Shown here in pieces: positions 14,098 through 26,960 of a stretch of DNA of 64,000 nt. Position 1 is the stretch's first letter; every line of letters starts with the position of its first letter. Under the pieces are notes generated by a model. It searched no databases. It had not been told where the DNA came from and was given only the letters and a program-made list of their open reading frames with translations. This DNA is from Sapria himalayana (Eukaryota > Streptophyta > Magnoliopsida > Malpighiales > Rafflesiaceae), in contig JAREIK010018599.1 of the NCBI GenBank assembly GCA_029783825.1, positions 61,758 through 125,757 on the forward strand, read 5' to 3'. A program made the translations under genes and the position numbers.

Positions 14098-14469
14098 ATG
14101 TAAGGGTAGGAAAGGAAATATTAAGAGGCTGGGAATGCAGCAGTAGCACAATAATGGAGGCTCCACTGTTTTTGGACCCATGGAACTGTTCATCGTCTCT
14201 CTCTCTTCTCTCTACGTAATTTATCACGACTATTCTATGTGATGCATACTGTAAGATGATTTTCTATTGGTTAATTCTGTAACGCATAAGTATTTTCTGG
14301 TGGATGTAGCTAGTCATACTGAGCGACTAGCGAACCACGTTATTTTCAGTGTTTATTTCTTGTTTTTTTGATTCTATCGTAGATGGTTGCTAGATTGGAT
14401 ATATATATTGTTTGTTTTCTGTTGTTTCTGTATCTTAATCTCACTACCGTGGAAGCGCAATTGCCCAAC
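14098..14469. other. Non-satellite island inside the satellite
   Basis: About 370 bp of more balanced composition interrupts the satellite. It contains a CT-rich run near 14197-14213 and several moderately GC-rich stretches. I recognise no domain or transposon ends. The short open frame at 14387-14572 runs into satellite and is probably not a gene. Confidence 0.5.
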
Positions 14470-15175
14470 AGTATATATAAATTTATATGAAAAAATATAT
14501 ATACCTACATGTATAAATATAAGTTTAATTAAATGTATAACCATATGTAACTATATTTATAATTATATGTAAAACAACATACAACATTTTGTTTAATTAT
14601 ATGTGTATAACTATATATAAATATTTGTATAACTATATAAACCTCTATATAGTTAAATATAACTATATTTGTAACTATGTAAACATAATGTAAATCTATA
14701 TATTTGTTTAAACATTGTATACATTTAGGTATAAATACATATAACTACTTGTATGAACACACACACACATACACACACACACACACACATAACTAAATGG
14801 TTAACTATATATAACTATATATACTATATGTATAATAACATATAATGATAAATAGTTATATCTTACTATATGTATGACTATAAAAACTTTATACGTAACT
14901 ATATTTAAATTTATAATGTACAACATATATTTAATATGCATTTTTATATATTAATATATACAAATGTATTTTATTATATCTATATTATACATAACTATAT
15001 GTATAAATATATAAAATTATATGAAAAAATATATATACCTACATGTTAAATATAAGTATAACTATATGTGTAACTATATGTATAACCACAAGTAACTATA
15101 TTTAATGTTGCATGTATAACAACATGCAACATTATGTTTAACTATATGTGTATAACTAGTCTAATTTCTAAGCCA
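14470..15175 (+). repeat. 545-bp AT-rich satellite, + orientation, second part
   Basis: The landmark ACCTACATGT occurs at about 14512 and 15038, about 526 bp apart, so roughly one full unit and part of another are present. A CA microsatellite lies at 14759-14791. Motifs such as ACTATATGTGTATAACTA mirror those of the inverted array at 28440-33330. Confidence 0.8.
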
Positions 15176-15941
15176 TATAAACAAAATTATTTAGTAAAAC
15201 TTATAATTGAATGTGTATAATGGTGTGTCCTTATAGAATGGTCAAAGTGGATTGAGATATCAAAAATATCAGCTACTCCCAAATAAAAATGAAATAAAGG
15301 AAAATATTATATAATAAAGAAAATGTAATACTATCAAAATCATAATGTATATATATATCGACACACACACACACACACATGGAAACATGATTGGAGTACT
15401 CTTATATACTATGGGCACTCTTATTGCATAATAAAATAAAATAAAATGAAAGAAGGCAACTCAAAAAAATCGACTGCTTCTCATTTACTTATGTTATATA
15501 TTTTCAGAGTTAGTTATTCTATTATCGATTTTATTAGCATAATCTTTTTCTTTAAACAAATATATATGCATATAAATGATATCAAAATGTGCAATGAGTC
15601 ATTTTATGACTTGGAATTTCCAATTTTTAACTGCATCCCATTGTGGGATGCATATTCGTGGAAAGCTTTTGTCTGAATATTAAATTATAAATGTGCAAGC
15701 ATGTGGTGTTAAATACATTATCAAAAAGTATTTGCTGGATGACAGTTTTTGATGATGTAATTGTTGACCTAGTCTACCTTACTAGAAGAGTATCCTACAA
15801 TATGCTCCTTACTTCCTTTCTTTTATTCATTAGTTGTACTTCAAATAATTTTTCTTGTTCCATGTTTCAAAACTTTTATGCTATTTAGATTCTAGATTTA
15901 GTTTCTTTTCCTCCAATCTTATGCATATTATTATTGTTTAG
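15176..15941 (+). other. Non-coding, intron-like DNA before the SCC3 exon
   Basis: This holds a TA tract followed by a CA microsatellite (about 15345-15380) and AT-rich DNA. The last 40 bases before 15942 are pyrimidine-rich and end in TTGTTTAG, a good plant 3' splice site. The open frames at 15446-15676 and 15691-15888 have no recognisable family. Most of it is plausibly the intron upstream of the SCC3 exon fragment. Confidence 0.5.
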
Positions 15942-16102
15942 GAGGAAGTTGTGGATTTTCTAACTTCCAAGAAGGATTTCAAAACATTCAAGGATAATCT
16001 TTTATTATTTTGGGATAATTTGGTAATTGAATCTTAGGTTGGGCCATTATTTGATAAGGTTTTGTTTGAAAAGTGTATGGATTATATAATAGCACTGTCA
16101 TG
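15942..16102 (+). pseudogene. SCC3: Exon fragment of cohesin subunit SCC3 (STAG family)
   Basis: SCC3 is the HEAT-repeat subunit of the cohesin ring that holds sister chromatids together. The 161-bp stretch reads DFLTSKKDFKTFKDNLLLFW, then DNLVIES, a stop, then VGPLFDKVLFEKCMDYIIALS. I recognise this as the plant SCC3 segment before the conserved ALSCTPPRVYRQ region. It starts after a TTTAG acceptor and ends at TCATG followed by GTAAAG, a good donor, so it came from a genomic, intron-containing copy and not from mRNA. The in-frame TAG shows that it is broken. The next SCC3 exon is not found; NAT10 sequence follows within about 190 bp. Identification is from memory of the family and was not searched. 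Confidence 0.75.
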
Positions 16103-16289
16103 GTAAAGCTACAGCTTTGGTTGAAGATAAAGATAAATTCTGATATTGTAAATGGTATTTCAACCTTTGTGTAGTATATACGTACATACTGAATTTGATG
16201 CCATGATCACTAAGAAATTAGACTAGTTTTTTATTTTTGTTCGAATTTGATGCTTGCATGATGATGCCACAAGAGAAAATGGGTAAAGC

Positions 16290-16816
16290 AGAATAAAAAG
16301 CTAATGCTAAAGGAACTGATTGACAAAAAAAAGCTGATCCCTTCTCTTTGTTTCTCGAAAGCTGAGTTGTTTCCTATTGCTTGTACAAGGATTCTAAAAA
16401 AATTTTAGGAAATACTTATGGCATGTGTATTTGGCAGGTTCTACTTTTCTTTTCTTTCTAGATACTATGTTTAAGATTCTCATCACTGCTAATAACTCCT
16501 TTTTTGCCCTTGCAATTGTGTAGGATTTTTAAGCCCTAACTCCAAATATTCTGGCAAGAATGATTGAAACTGTTGAAGGTGGTTGTCTAGATGTTTTACT
16601 TCTTCGAACCCTATCATCACTCATGAGTTTGTGTACCATGGTCATGGTAAGTTGCATTTCATTGCTCATTATTTGCTTACACAAAAACATGATATGCATT
16701 CTTTGATCATTGAATTTGAATCTCTAGTGTTCCTTACATGTTAGGATGTTCAAGAGAGATTTAGAATAGAGTAACTTTCTGAAATAGTTTCTAAGTTCAA
16801 CGAGAGGTTTCTCTTA
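16290..16816 (+). pseudogene. Three-exon fragment of NAT10/KRE33 RNA cytidine acetyltransferase
   Basis: NAT10/KRE33 acetylates cytidines in rRNA and tRNA in the nucleolus. Exon a (to 16437) reads KKADPFSLFLES, a stop, VVSYCLYKDSKKILGNTYGM, then CIWQ, and ends CAG before GTTCTA. Exon b (16524-16646) follows an acceptor GTGTAG and reads DF, a stop, ALTPNILARMIETVEGG and so on to SLCTMVM, ending at a GTAAG donor. Exon c (16745-16816) follows TTAG and reads DVQERFRIE, a stop, LSEIVSKFNERFLL, then runs into AT repeats. These match in order the N-terminal part of the family. Three stops and a probable slip in an A tract near 16325 make it a pseudogene. Introns are retained, so this is a DNA-level copy. 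Confidence 0.85.
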
Positions 16817-17080
16817 TATGTACATACAAGGGAAATGCTAGTATATCTTTTATACATACATCTTGAGTATATATGTTCATATATACTCAGTATATCTACA
16901 TATATACTATAGTATTGTACATATAATATTGCAGTATTATATGTACATGTATACTGAGTATATATGTACTCGGTATATATGTACATATAATACTATAGTA
17001 TATATATACATATACTGTAGTAATATATGTAACTAGTGAAATGCTAGTATATATGTACATATATACTACAGTATTATATA
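16817..17080 (+). repeat. Palindromic TATATGTACATATA repeat block
   Basis: Repeats of TATATGTACATATA, which equals its own reverse complement, alternate with ACTATAGTA and ACTGAGTA spacers. The block cuts off the NAT10 fragment at 16816. The same type of block recurs at 17530-18475, 48540-48720, 49575-49745 and 50830-51005. Confidence 0.85.
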
Positions 17081-17345
17081 TTTATCAAAACATAACTTTT
17101 TAAATTTATTTATTTTGATTTGATAGACTAGTTTAAATTTTATACAGATACAATACCTCATTTTTTCCCATACGAAGCTTTTATAAGAGAATGGATTTTT
17201 TACTAGACATGATGCATAGTGACTAGGACAGCTTTGTCGCAGTAGAAAGATGGTGACCGGAAGAGGTGGGGGAGAGAAAGCAACATTAAATTAATGGATA
17301 GATTATATTTTATGCACTATATGTATGTATGTATTGAACTTTTAT
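17081..17345 (+). repeat. Conserved CACTA-internal block, copy A
   Basis: About 260 bp starting with AAAACATAACTTTTTAAATT, with further landmarks TAGTTTAAATTTTATACAGA, TAGCTTTGTCGCAGTAGAAA-like sequence and GAGAGAAAGCAA. It is clearly similar to copies at 18476-18745, 48720-48975, 49750-50015 and 51010-51270. No protein is encoded. Confidence 0.8.
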
Positions 17346-17389
17346 CTTCTAAAATCTAGTTGCAAATTCTTTGTGTCTTGTGTTTCCAG

Positions 17390-17440
17390 GTTCGATGCTA
17401 TTTCGAACAAACAAAGATTATATTTGCAGTCCTTGTTAAG
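17390..17440 (+). other. Unidentified 51-bp exon-like segment
   Basis: Flanked by a pyrimidine-rich acceptor TGTTTCCAG and a donor AAG followed by GTAATT, this short stretch is open in two frames (VRCYFEQTKIIFAVLVK or FDAISNKQRLYLQSLLR). I do not recognise the source gene. Given the SCC3 and NAT10 fragments just upstream, it could be a further captured exon. Confidence 0.35.
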
Positions 17441-17529
17441 GTAATTGTTCCTTTTTTTATACTTATGACAGAATATATAGCAGTTTGATGTTCATGCTCA
17501 ATAATAGGTATTTACGCTCTAATTTAATA

Positions 17530-18475
17530 TAAATACTCATACATTTATAGCTGTATAAATGTATATGTACATATATACTAGTATATATGTACATATACAT
17601 ATATACAGGTATATATGTACAAGTATTTACTAGTAAATGTGTATATGTGAATATACACTATAATATATGTATATATAGATACTTAGTATATGTACATATA
17701 TATACAGTAATATATGTACATATACATTGCAGTGTATATGTACATACATACTATAGTGTATATGTATACACTGGGATATATATACATATATACTATAGTA
17801 TATATGTAAATATATATTGTAGTGTATATCTACATACATACTATAGTGTATATGTATACACTAGTATATATATCCATATTTAACTACAGTATTTATTTAC
17901 ATATACACTGTAGTGTATATGTACATATATACTAGTATATATGTACAAGTATTTACCAGTATATATGTACATACTTGTACATATACACTACAGTGTATAT
18001 GTATATACATGTACATATATGCACATGTATACTATAGTGTATATGTTTACAAATATATGTACATTTACACTATAGTGTACATGTACATATATATACTTGT
18101 ACATATATATCAGTGTAAACATATACATTGCACTATATATGTATACACGTATATATGCACATATACACTTTAGTGTATATGTGCATATAGTGAGTATATA
18201 TGCACATATAAATACTTGTACATATATACTCAGTATATATGTATATATATACTAAGTACATATACATTATAGTATATATGTACATATATACTGAGTATAT
18301 ATGTACTCAGTATATATGTATTCAGTATATATGTATATATAATAATGCAGTTTATATGTACATATACTATTGTAATATATGTACATATACTACAGAAATA
18401 TATGTAATTAGTGAAATGCTACTATATATGTAGATATACACTAAAGTATATATGTACATATATGCTCTAGTATTA
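17530..18475 (+). repeat. Long palindromic TATATGTACATATA array
   Basis: About 950 bp of GTATATATGTACATATATAC-like palindromes separated by ACTATAGTGTATATGTA-like spacers. The open frames of about 60-100 residues rich in Tyr, Ile, His and Val on both strands follow from the repeat and are not genes. Perfect self-complementarity of the core means the array can form hairpins or cruciforms. Confidence 0.9.
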
Positions 18476-18745
18476 TATATTTATCAAAATATAACTTTTT
18501 TTATTTATTTATTTTAATTTTATTGACTAGTTTAAATTTTATACAAATATGGTACCACATTATTATCCATACAAAACTATATAAGTGAAGGGATTTTTTA
18601 CTAGATATGACGCACCACAACTCGGATAGCTTTGTCACAACAGAAAGATGGTGATCAGAGGAACTGAGAGAGAGAAAGCAAAGCTAATGCACGGATAGAT
18701 TTTACTTTATATACTATTAGTATATATTGATGAATAAAATATAAT
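18476..18745 (+). repeat. Conserved CACTA-internal block, copy B
   Basis: Second copy of the block at 17081-17345, beginning with a TATCAAAATATAACTTTTT-like start and including TAGCTTTGTCACAACAGAAA and GAGAGAGAAAGCAAAG. It leads directly into the CACTA 3' terminal region, as copy E does at 51010-51270. Confidence 0.8.
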
Positions 18746-19368
18746 ATAATTTTGTTATGTATTTATTTAAATTATGAAAAATATTGTATTAGAATAATTT
18801 ATTAAATAATTATATTTTTTTTTAATTATAAATTTTTGTTTATAGTTTCTATTTTTATTCAATTTAATATATAAATATTAAATTATTTAATTAAATTTTT
18901 TGAAAATAAAATAAAATTCTGAAAATAGTTTTGGAATGAAAATAGCTAAGAATTTTTCCTTGCTTATTTGGCTAGGGTATTTTTGCTACTAATTTAGTTA
19001 GAGAAATCATTATTTTAGCTATGGAATTTTTCATCGCTAAAATCTTTTAGATACGGGCTCTTTCCCTGGTTAAGTTTTAGCGATGAGCACTTTAGATTAG
19101 GAAATGTTCCGTCGTTATACCCGTTTAGGGATGGAAACTTCCTATTTAGCTTGCTTTTTTAGCTAAAAAAATTATTATTTTAGCTAGGAAGATTTCCGTC
19201 GCTAAAACTTTTTAGCGATGGAATATTCCTCTCGCTAATTTTTAGCGACGAGCACTTTAGATTGAGACAGCTTCCATCATTAATCTGTCCGTATATCCCA
19301 TTTTGTGATGGAAAACCGCCATTTAGTTAGGCAATTGTCCTTGGATATTTGGGATTTTTCTTGTAGCA
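18746..19368 (+). mobile_element. CACTA transposon 3' terminal region (element 1)
   Basis: The subterminal part has several TTTTAGCGATGRGCACTTTAG-like motifs and TTTAGCTAGGRA-type motifs in both orientations, as expected for transposase-binding subterminal repeats of plant CACTA elements. It ends TTTTTCTTGTAGCA. The reverse complement, TGCTACAAGAAAAA, is one mutation away from the common plant CACTA terminus CACTACAAGAAAAA. The GATA array begins on the next base. It is homologous to 51471-51948. No transposase gene and no 5' end were found, so this is a defective or partial element that may reach back to the gene fragments at 15.9-16.8 kb. Confidence 0.8.
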
Positions 19369-22300
19369 TAGATAGATAGATATATACAAAGAAAAAATAT
19401 ACACAAATATATATATATATAGATAGAAATAAAAATACAAAAATAGGCATATTGAGAAATAGATAGATAGATAGAAAAATATATAAATAGATAAATAGAT
19501 AAATAGATAGAAATACAGATAGACTGATAGAGAGATATAGAGAAAAATAGAAAGACATAAATAAATAGATAGTTAGACAGATAGGTAATTAGATTTATAG
19601 AATGATATATAGATAGATAATAGATAAATAGAAATACAGAATGTTATATAGAAATATAGCTAGATAGATAGATAAAGAAATATACAGATAGGAAAATAGA
19701 CAAATATAAATATACACAGAAAGAAAGAAAGATAGATGCATAGAAAAAGATACATAGATACACAGAAAAATAGAATAGACTGATACATAGATAGATAGAT
19801 ATATATATATATATATATATATACGCACACACATAAATAAAAATATATAGATAGATAGGTAGATTGACAAATTGATAAATATACAAGTAGAAAAGTATAT
19901 AGTTTGACAGACAAATAGATAGGTAAGTATATACACATTAAGACAAATACATAGACTTACAAATAGACTGATAGACTAATAGATAGATAGATATATAGAT
20001 AGATAGACATATAGATATATAGATAGATTGATAAATAGATAACTATATAGATAAATATATAGATACACATATAGATAGATAGATATACAAAAAGAAAGAT
20101 ACATAGATAGACAAATAGATAGAAAAATAGATAGGGAAATCATTATAAAGCTAAATAGTTAGACAGACAGACAGATAGATAGATAAATAGACATACATAT
20201 ACATAGATTGATAGATAGATGGACAGACAAATATATAGATTGAAAAAGAGTTAGATAGATAGATAAATAGATAGACAGATATACATTTAAAAAATAGACA
20301 TATATAAAAAGATACAGTGAGAGATAGATAGATAGATTGATTGATAGATAGAAAAATCAACAAATGGAAAAAAAGTTAGATAAATATAAAGATAGAAATA
20401 TAGTTAGATAGATTGATAGATAGACATATAAACTGATAAATAGATAGTTAGAAATAAAAATATATGGATAAATAGATAGACATATAGATAGATAAAGAAA
20501 TAGCCAAATAAATTGATAGATAGATGGAAATAGAGATAGAGAGACATATAGAAAGATGGACAAATAAATAGATACACAGATCGAAAAATAGACATATAGA
20601 TAGATAGAAAAATAGACAGATAAAAATATAGACAGATAGATAGATGGTTAGATAAATAGATAGAAAGATAGATAGAAAGATATATTAAATAGACATATAG
20701 ATAGAAACATAGAAAGACATATAGATAGAAACATAGAAAGACAAATAGATAAATAGATTGATAGATAAATAGATAGATAGGTAGGTAGATAGATATATAG
20801 ACACATAGGTAGACTACTAAAAAAATAGATAGCTAGATGGTTAGAGAAAGAAATATAGATAGATAGACAGATATACCAATAATGAGCAAGGCAAATATAC
20901 ATATAGAAAGGTAGATAGATAGTAGATAGACAAATAGAGAGATAGAGTGATAGCTAGATAGATTCTAAAAAGAAAGATAGACAAAATGACTAATAGACAT
21001 ATAGGTGGATAGATAGATAGACAAATAACCAGATAGATAAAAATATACATAGATAGACTAATAGATAGAGAGATAGATAGACTAATAGATAAAGAGATAG
21101 TTAGATAGATAGATAAATCGATAGATAGATGATAGACAAAATAGACATATTGATAGATAGACACATTGATAGATAGATAGGTAGATATATTGATATAAAA
21201 ATTAATAGATAGAGAGATATAGAGATTAAGAAATGGACAGATAAACATATAGACAGAAATATATGAATAGATAGATAGATAGACAAATATAGATATAAAT
21301 AAATAGAAAGATCACAATATATTCAAAAAGATAGATATACAGATAGACAGTAAAAAAGATAGACATATATTCATATAGAAAGATAGAAAGATAGAAAGAT
21401 AGAAAGATAGAAAGATAGAAAGATAGAAAGATAGAATGATAGAATGATAGACAAATAAAAGATAACCATACACCCAAAAAATAAACAGATAGATAGACCT
21501 ATAAATGCATATACAATTTGATGAATTGACAAAAATATAGATAGATAGATAAACAAAAAGATTCATAGATAGTTAGATAGATAGATAGATAGACATAAAG
21601 ATAGATAGATATATAGATAGATAGAAAGATATATAAAAAAATATAGATAGATAGATAGACATAAAAAATTGATAGTTAGAATAGACAGATAGAATAGATA
21701 TATAGATAGAAAATTACATAGACAAGTATATGGACAGATAGACAGATAAATGAATAGAAAAATAGATAGATAGATAGATTGGAAAATAGAGAGATATATA
21801 AATATATATAGACAGATAACAAATATAAATATATTTAGTTAGAGAAGAGAGAGAGAGATAGCGAAATATATAAATAAAAATAAAGATAGACAGATAGATA
21901 GATAGACAGTTAGACAAATAGACATATAGAAAGATAGATAGATAGTTAAATAGATGGATAAAATGATAAACAGACATATAGATAGATAGATTCATAGACA
22001 GATTTATATATAGAACCATAGAAATATAGATAAATAGATAGAAAAATAGATAGATAGATATATATATATATATATACCAAAAGACAATAAATAGATATAA
22101 AGATTGATATATACATAGATACTTATAAACATAGATAGAATGATATATAGTCCAATAGATCGATAGATAAATAGTTAGATATATAAATAAACAAATTTAC
22201 ATATTAAATGATAGACATATCGATATTTAGATAGATAGACAGGTAGAAAGATTCATAGAAAGAAAGAAAGATATATAGATAAATATATAGCTAGATAGTT

Positions 22301-22632
22301 AGATAGATAGACAAAAAGACAAACAGATCGATTTACATATACATAGATAGATAGACAATTAGATAGATAAATAAATACAAAAATACAAAAAGATAGATAC
22401 ACATATAAATAGATAGACAGATGCATAAATAGATAGATTGATAGATAAATAGAAAGGTAGATAGACAAATAGTCAGATAAATTAATAGAGAATGATACAA
22501 ATAGATAGATAGATAGATAGACAAATAGAAAACTAGATAGATAGATAGATACACAGATAGATATATAGACAGATAAATAGAAAATCAATAGGTAGATAGA
22601 TAGATAGATAAATAGTTTGAAGATAGACATAT

Positions 22633-22633
<1 letters not shown>

Positions 22634-22691
<58 letters not shown>
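22634..22691 (+). repeat. (TA)n tract in array 2
   Basis: About 58 bp of perfect TA dinucleotides inside the GATA array. Confidence 0.95.
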
Positions 22692-22697
<6 letters not shown>

Positions 22698-23683
22698 TAC
22701 ATATAGGAACATAGACAAATAGACTTGCATAGATAAACAAATCGACATATAGATAGATAGATACATAGAAAAAAGATAAATAACTACACACATAAATTGA
22801 TAGATAGATACATAGATATACAAATAGAAAGATAGACAAATAGATAGATAGGTACACAAATAGACAGATTGATAGATAGACAAGTTGATAGGTAGATAGT
22901 AAGATAGATAGATAGATAGTAAGATAGATAGACAGACAGATAGAGTTAGAGATAGATAAATAAAGAGGCAGATAAATAGAAAGATAGAAAGATAGATAGA
23001 CAAATAGTCATAAAAATAGATAGATAGATAGAAATATAAATAGATAGAGAGATAAACATATAGACAAATAGAAAGTGAGAAAGACAAATAAAGAAATAGA
23101 CACATAGACAGATAGATATATGGACAAAGATATCAAGGGATAGATTAATAAATAGACATATAGACATTTAGATAGATTTACAGAAAGACAAATAGACAAA
23201 TAGACTAAAAGATAGAGACAAAAAAAGTTAGATAGATAGATTGATAGATAAATATACAGATAGATAGATAAATAGATAAATAAATAGACAGAGAAAGATA
23301 GATAGATACAAAAATAGATAAATAGATATATAGAAAGTTTGATAGATTTACAAATATATCGATAGGCATGTAGACAGATAGATAGATATGCATAAGGAAA
23401 GATACACATATACACAAATATATAGATAGATTAATAGATAGATACATAGATATAAAGATATATAGATTGGCAAATAGATAGATAGATATATAGAAGGACA
23501 AATAGATTAAAATATAGATAGACAGGTAGACAGGTAGACAAATAGATAGGTATATAGACAAATATATTGACTTATGATAGACATATTGATAGAATTATAG
23601 ATAGAAAGATAGATAGACAGATAGGCAGATATATAGATATTAATATTTATACAATATAGATAAATACATAGAAAGAGAGAGAG

Positions 23684-23687
<4 letters not shown>

Positions 23688-23742
<55 letters not shown>
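23688..23742 (+). repeat. (TA)n tract in array 2
   Basis: About 55 bp of perfect TA, preceded by a short GA run (GAAAGAGAGAGAGAGAGA). Confidence 0.95.
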
Positions 23743-23743
<1 letters not shown>

Positions 23744-24380
23744 CCAGATATAAAGATAAATAGATAGACAGATATAGAGATACACAGAAAGATAACTAGA
23801 TAGATAGATAGATATACAGATATAAATAGATAGATTTATAGATAGACAGATTTTTAGAAAGAGAGATATATAAATAGATAGATAGATAGACAGAGAGAAA
23901 AATAGATATATAGATAGATCGATAGATAGATAGATAAAAAATAGATAGTTAGACACATATATAGATAGATAGATAGATATACATATAGATAGTTTAACAG
24001 ATAGGTACATGGATAAAGAGATAGGTAGATATATAGATATATAGATAGATAGAATATAGATAAATATGTAGATAGATAGATAGATAGAAAAATAGTTTAA
24101 TATATAGCTATTTAGATAGATAGATATATAGATATAAAGATAGACAACGAAACAAATAGACAAATACACACATAGAAGGATAGACTAGTAGATATATAAA
24201 CAAATATACACAACAATAGATAGATAGATAGATAAATAAATAGATAAATATGCAAATATACAAAAAGGTTGATAGATATTTTGAGTGAGAGAGAAAGAGA
24301 AAGATAGCTAGAAAAATATATAGATAGAAAGATAGAAAAATAGACAAATAAACATAGTAATAGAGAGAGAGATAGAGAAG

Positions 24381-24415
<35 letters not shown>

Positions 24416-26960
24416 AAGGACAAATAGATAGATACACAGATAGATAGATAGATAGATAGACAAACAGATAAACAAATAGTTAGGAAGATAGACAGATAGA
24501 TAGATGTATAGATATATAGATAGATTAATAGATAGAAAGAAATACATATAAATAGATAGATTGATTTTTAGATATAAAGATAAAGAGTTACATTGAAACA
24601 AATATAACAAATAGATAGATTCAAAGAATGAAAGTTACACAAATAAATAAATAAATAAATAAACAAATATACAAATATATAGAATGAAAGATATATAGAT
24701 AGAAAGATATATAGATAGAAATATAGATAGACAATTAAATAGATAGATATACAAATTGATAGATAAACAAATATTCAGATTGAAATATATACAAATAGAA
24801 AGATAGTAAGATAGACACATAGACATATAGAGAGATAAACACAGTAATAGATAGATAGATATATAGATCTATAGATATAAAGATATATAGATAGATAAAT
24901 AGATAGATTGATTTATAGATAGGGAGATAAAGAGTTAAACTGATTGACATTTAGACAAATAAATAGATACTAAGAATGAAAGATACACATATAGATAGAT
25001 AGATTGATTGATTGATAGATAGATGGATAAATAGACTGATAGAAGATTGAAAAATTGACAAATGGATAGCTAGACAGATAGACAAATAGTCAAATAGATA
25101 GATACATAGAAATACAAATAAAAAGATTACCTGATATATAGATTATTTATATATATACAGATACATATAAAGATAAAGATATATATAAACAGATAGCTAG
25201 ATAGACATGTAGATAGATAGATAGAAAAAATACAAATAGACAAATAGACAGATAAATAGATAAATAGATTTACAAATAGATAGATAGCTAGAAAAATAAA
25301 TAGATAGATAGATAGAAAGATATTCAAATAGACATATAACAAATAGAAAGATAGTAATATAGAAACATAGACAAAGAGATAGACAGACAGTTATCTAGAT
25401 ATATAGATAGATAGATTGATTAATTGAGAGATAGAGTGATAGTTAGATAGATAGATAGATAAAAAGAATGATAGAGAGACATATAGTAGATAGATAGATA
25501 GTTAGATAGATGGATAGAATGATAGATATATCAACATATATACAGATAGACATATAAATATATAGATAGATAAACATATAGATAAAAAATAGATAGAGAA
25601 ACATATAGATATATAGATAGATACACAAATAAAAAATAGACACGTAGAGAGATAGATAGATTGACACATTGATAGATGAATAGATAAATAGAAAAATAAA
25701 TAGAGATAAATATACACATTTAGAGAGATAGATATAAAGACAAAAGATAAAGAAACAAATATACAAATAAATACATAGATAGTTAGATTGATAAAAAGAT
25801 AAATAGTTAGAGAGACAAGTAGTTATAGATAGATAGATAGATAAATTGATTGATTGATTGAGAGATTGACAGATAAATATATAGAGATATTGAGAGATAA
25901 ATAGTTAGATAGATAGACAAATAGATAGATACAAAGAAAGAAAGATACACAAATTGATAGATTGACAAATATATATAGATAGATACGTAGATTGATAGAA
26001 TGACATATAGATAACTTGACCGATAAACAATACAAAAAAACATAAATAGACAGATAGATAGATACACAAATACATATTTACACAGATCGATAGTGAGGTA
26101 GATAGACATATAAAGAGATAGATAGATAGATAGATAGACAAAGAGATAAATAGACAAATAAATAGATATAAAGATAGATAGATAGTCATATAGATAAATA
26201 GAGATATAGATAATGACATAGTTAGTTAGATGGATAAATTTAATGTTTGATAGCCATATAAAAATGAATATAGACAAATACATAGATACATATATACATA
26301 GAAAGATATAGATATATAGACAAATAAATAGATGGATAGATATATTAATAGATAAATAGACAGAAAGATAGATAAACATATAGACATATAGATAGATAAA
26401 TAGTTAGACAGAAAGACAAACAGATAGATTAGATAAGATAGATAGACAAATAGAAGAATCGAGAAATATACATATAGGCAGATAGTTAGATCAACGTATA
26501 TATAGCTAGATAGATAGATGAATATATAGAAAAAAAGATACTCAGATACACATATAGACAAATAACTAGATAGACAGAAACCAATATAGACAGATAGATA
26601 GATAGACAAATATATAGATACCAAATAGATATATAAACAATGTCATAGATAGAGAAATAGACGGGTAGACAGATATATTGATAAAAATATAGATAGGTAG
26701 ATAGATAAAAAATTTTTAGAGAGATAGATAGTCACATCGACTAGTAGACAGATGATAGATAGATAGATAGATAATATAGATTGAAAAATAGAAAGGGAAA
26801 GAGATAGACAGATAGATAGATATTTAGATAGATAGAAAGATTAATAAATTTATAGATAGATAGATAGAGAAATATACATATAAGGAGATAGATAGATAGA
26901 TAGACAAATTCACAGATTGACAGATAGACTGATACACCAAAATAAATACATACACATATA

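Larger units (their letters stand above)
19369..26960 (+). repeat. Degenerate GATA/GACA array 2
   Basis: About 7.6 kb of the same type and orientation as array 1. It starts directly at the CACTA terminus and ends near 26960, where unrelated DNA begins. Local expansions include an 8-bp (AGATAGAA) run at about 21379-21437, a 26-bp duplication near 20687-20740, and a repeated GATTGATTT plus GATAAAGAGTTA segment at about 24561 and 24911. Minus-strand open frames here are by-products of the repeat. I see no genes. Confidence 0.95.

Noticed and set aside
17587..18433. Tyr/Ile/Val/His-rich frames on both strands
   Set aside because: They are translations of the palindromic TATATGTACATATA repeat; both strands give similar peptides because the motif is self-complementary.
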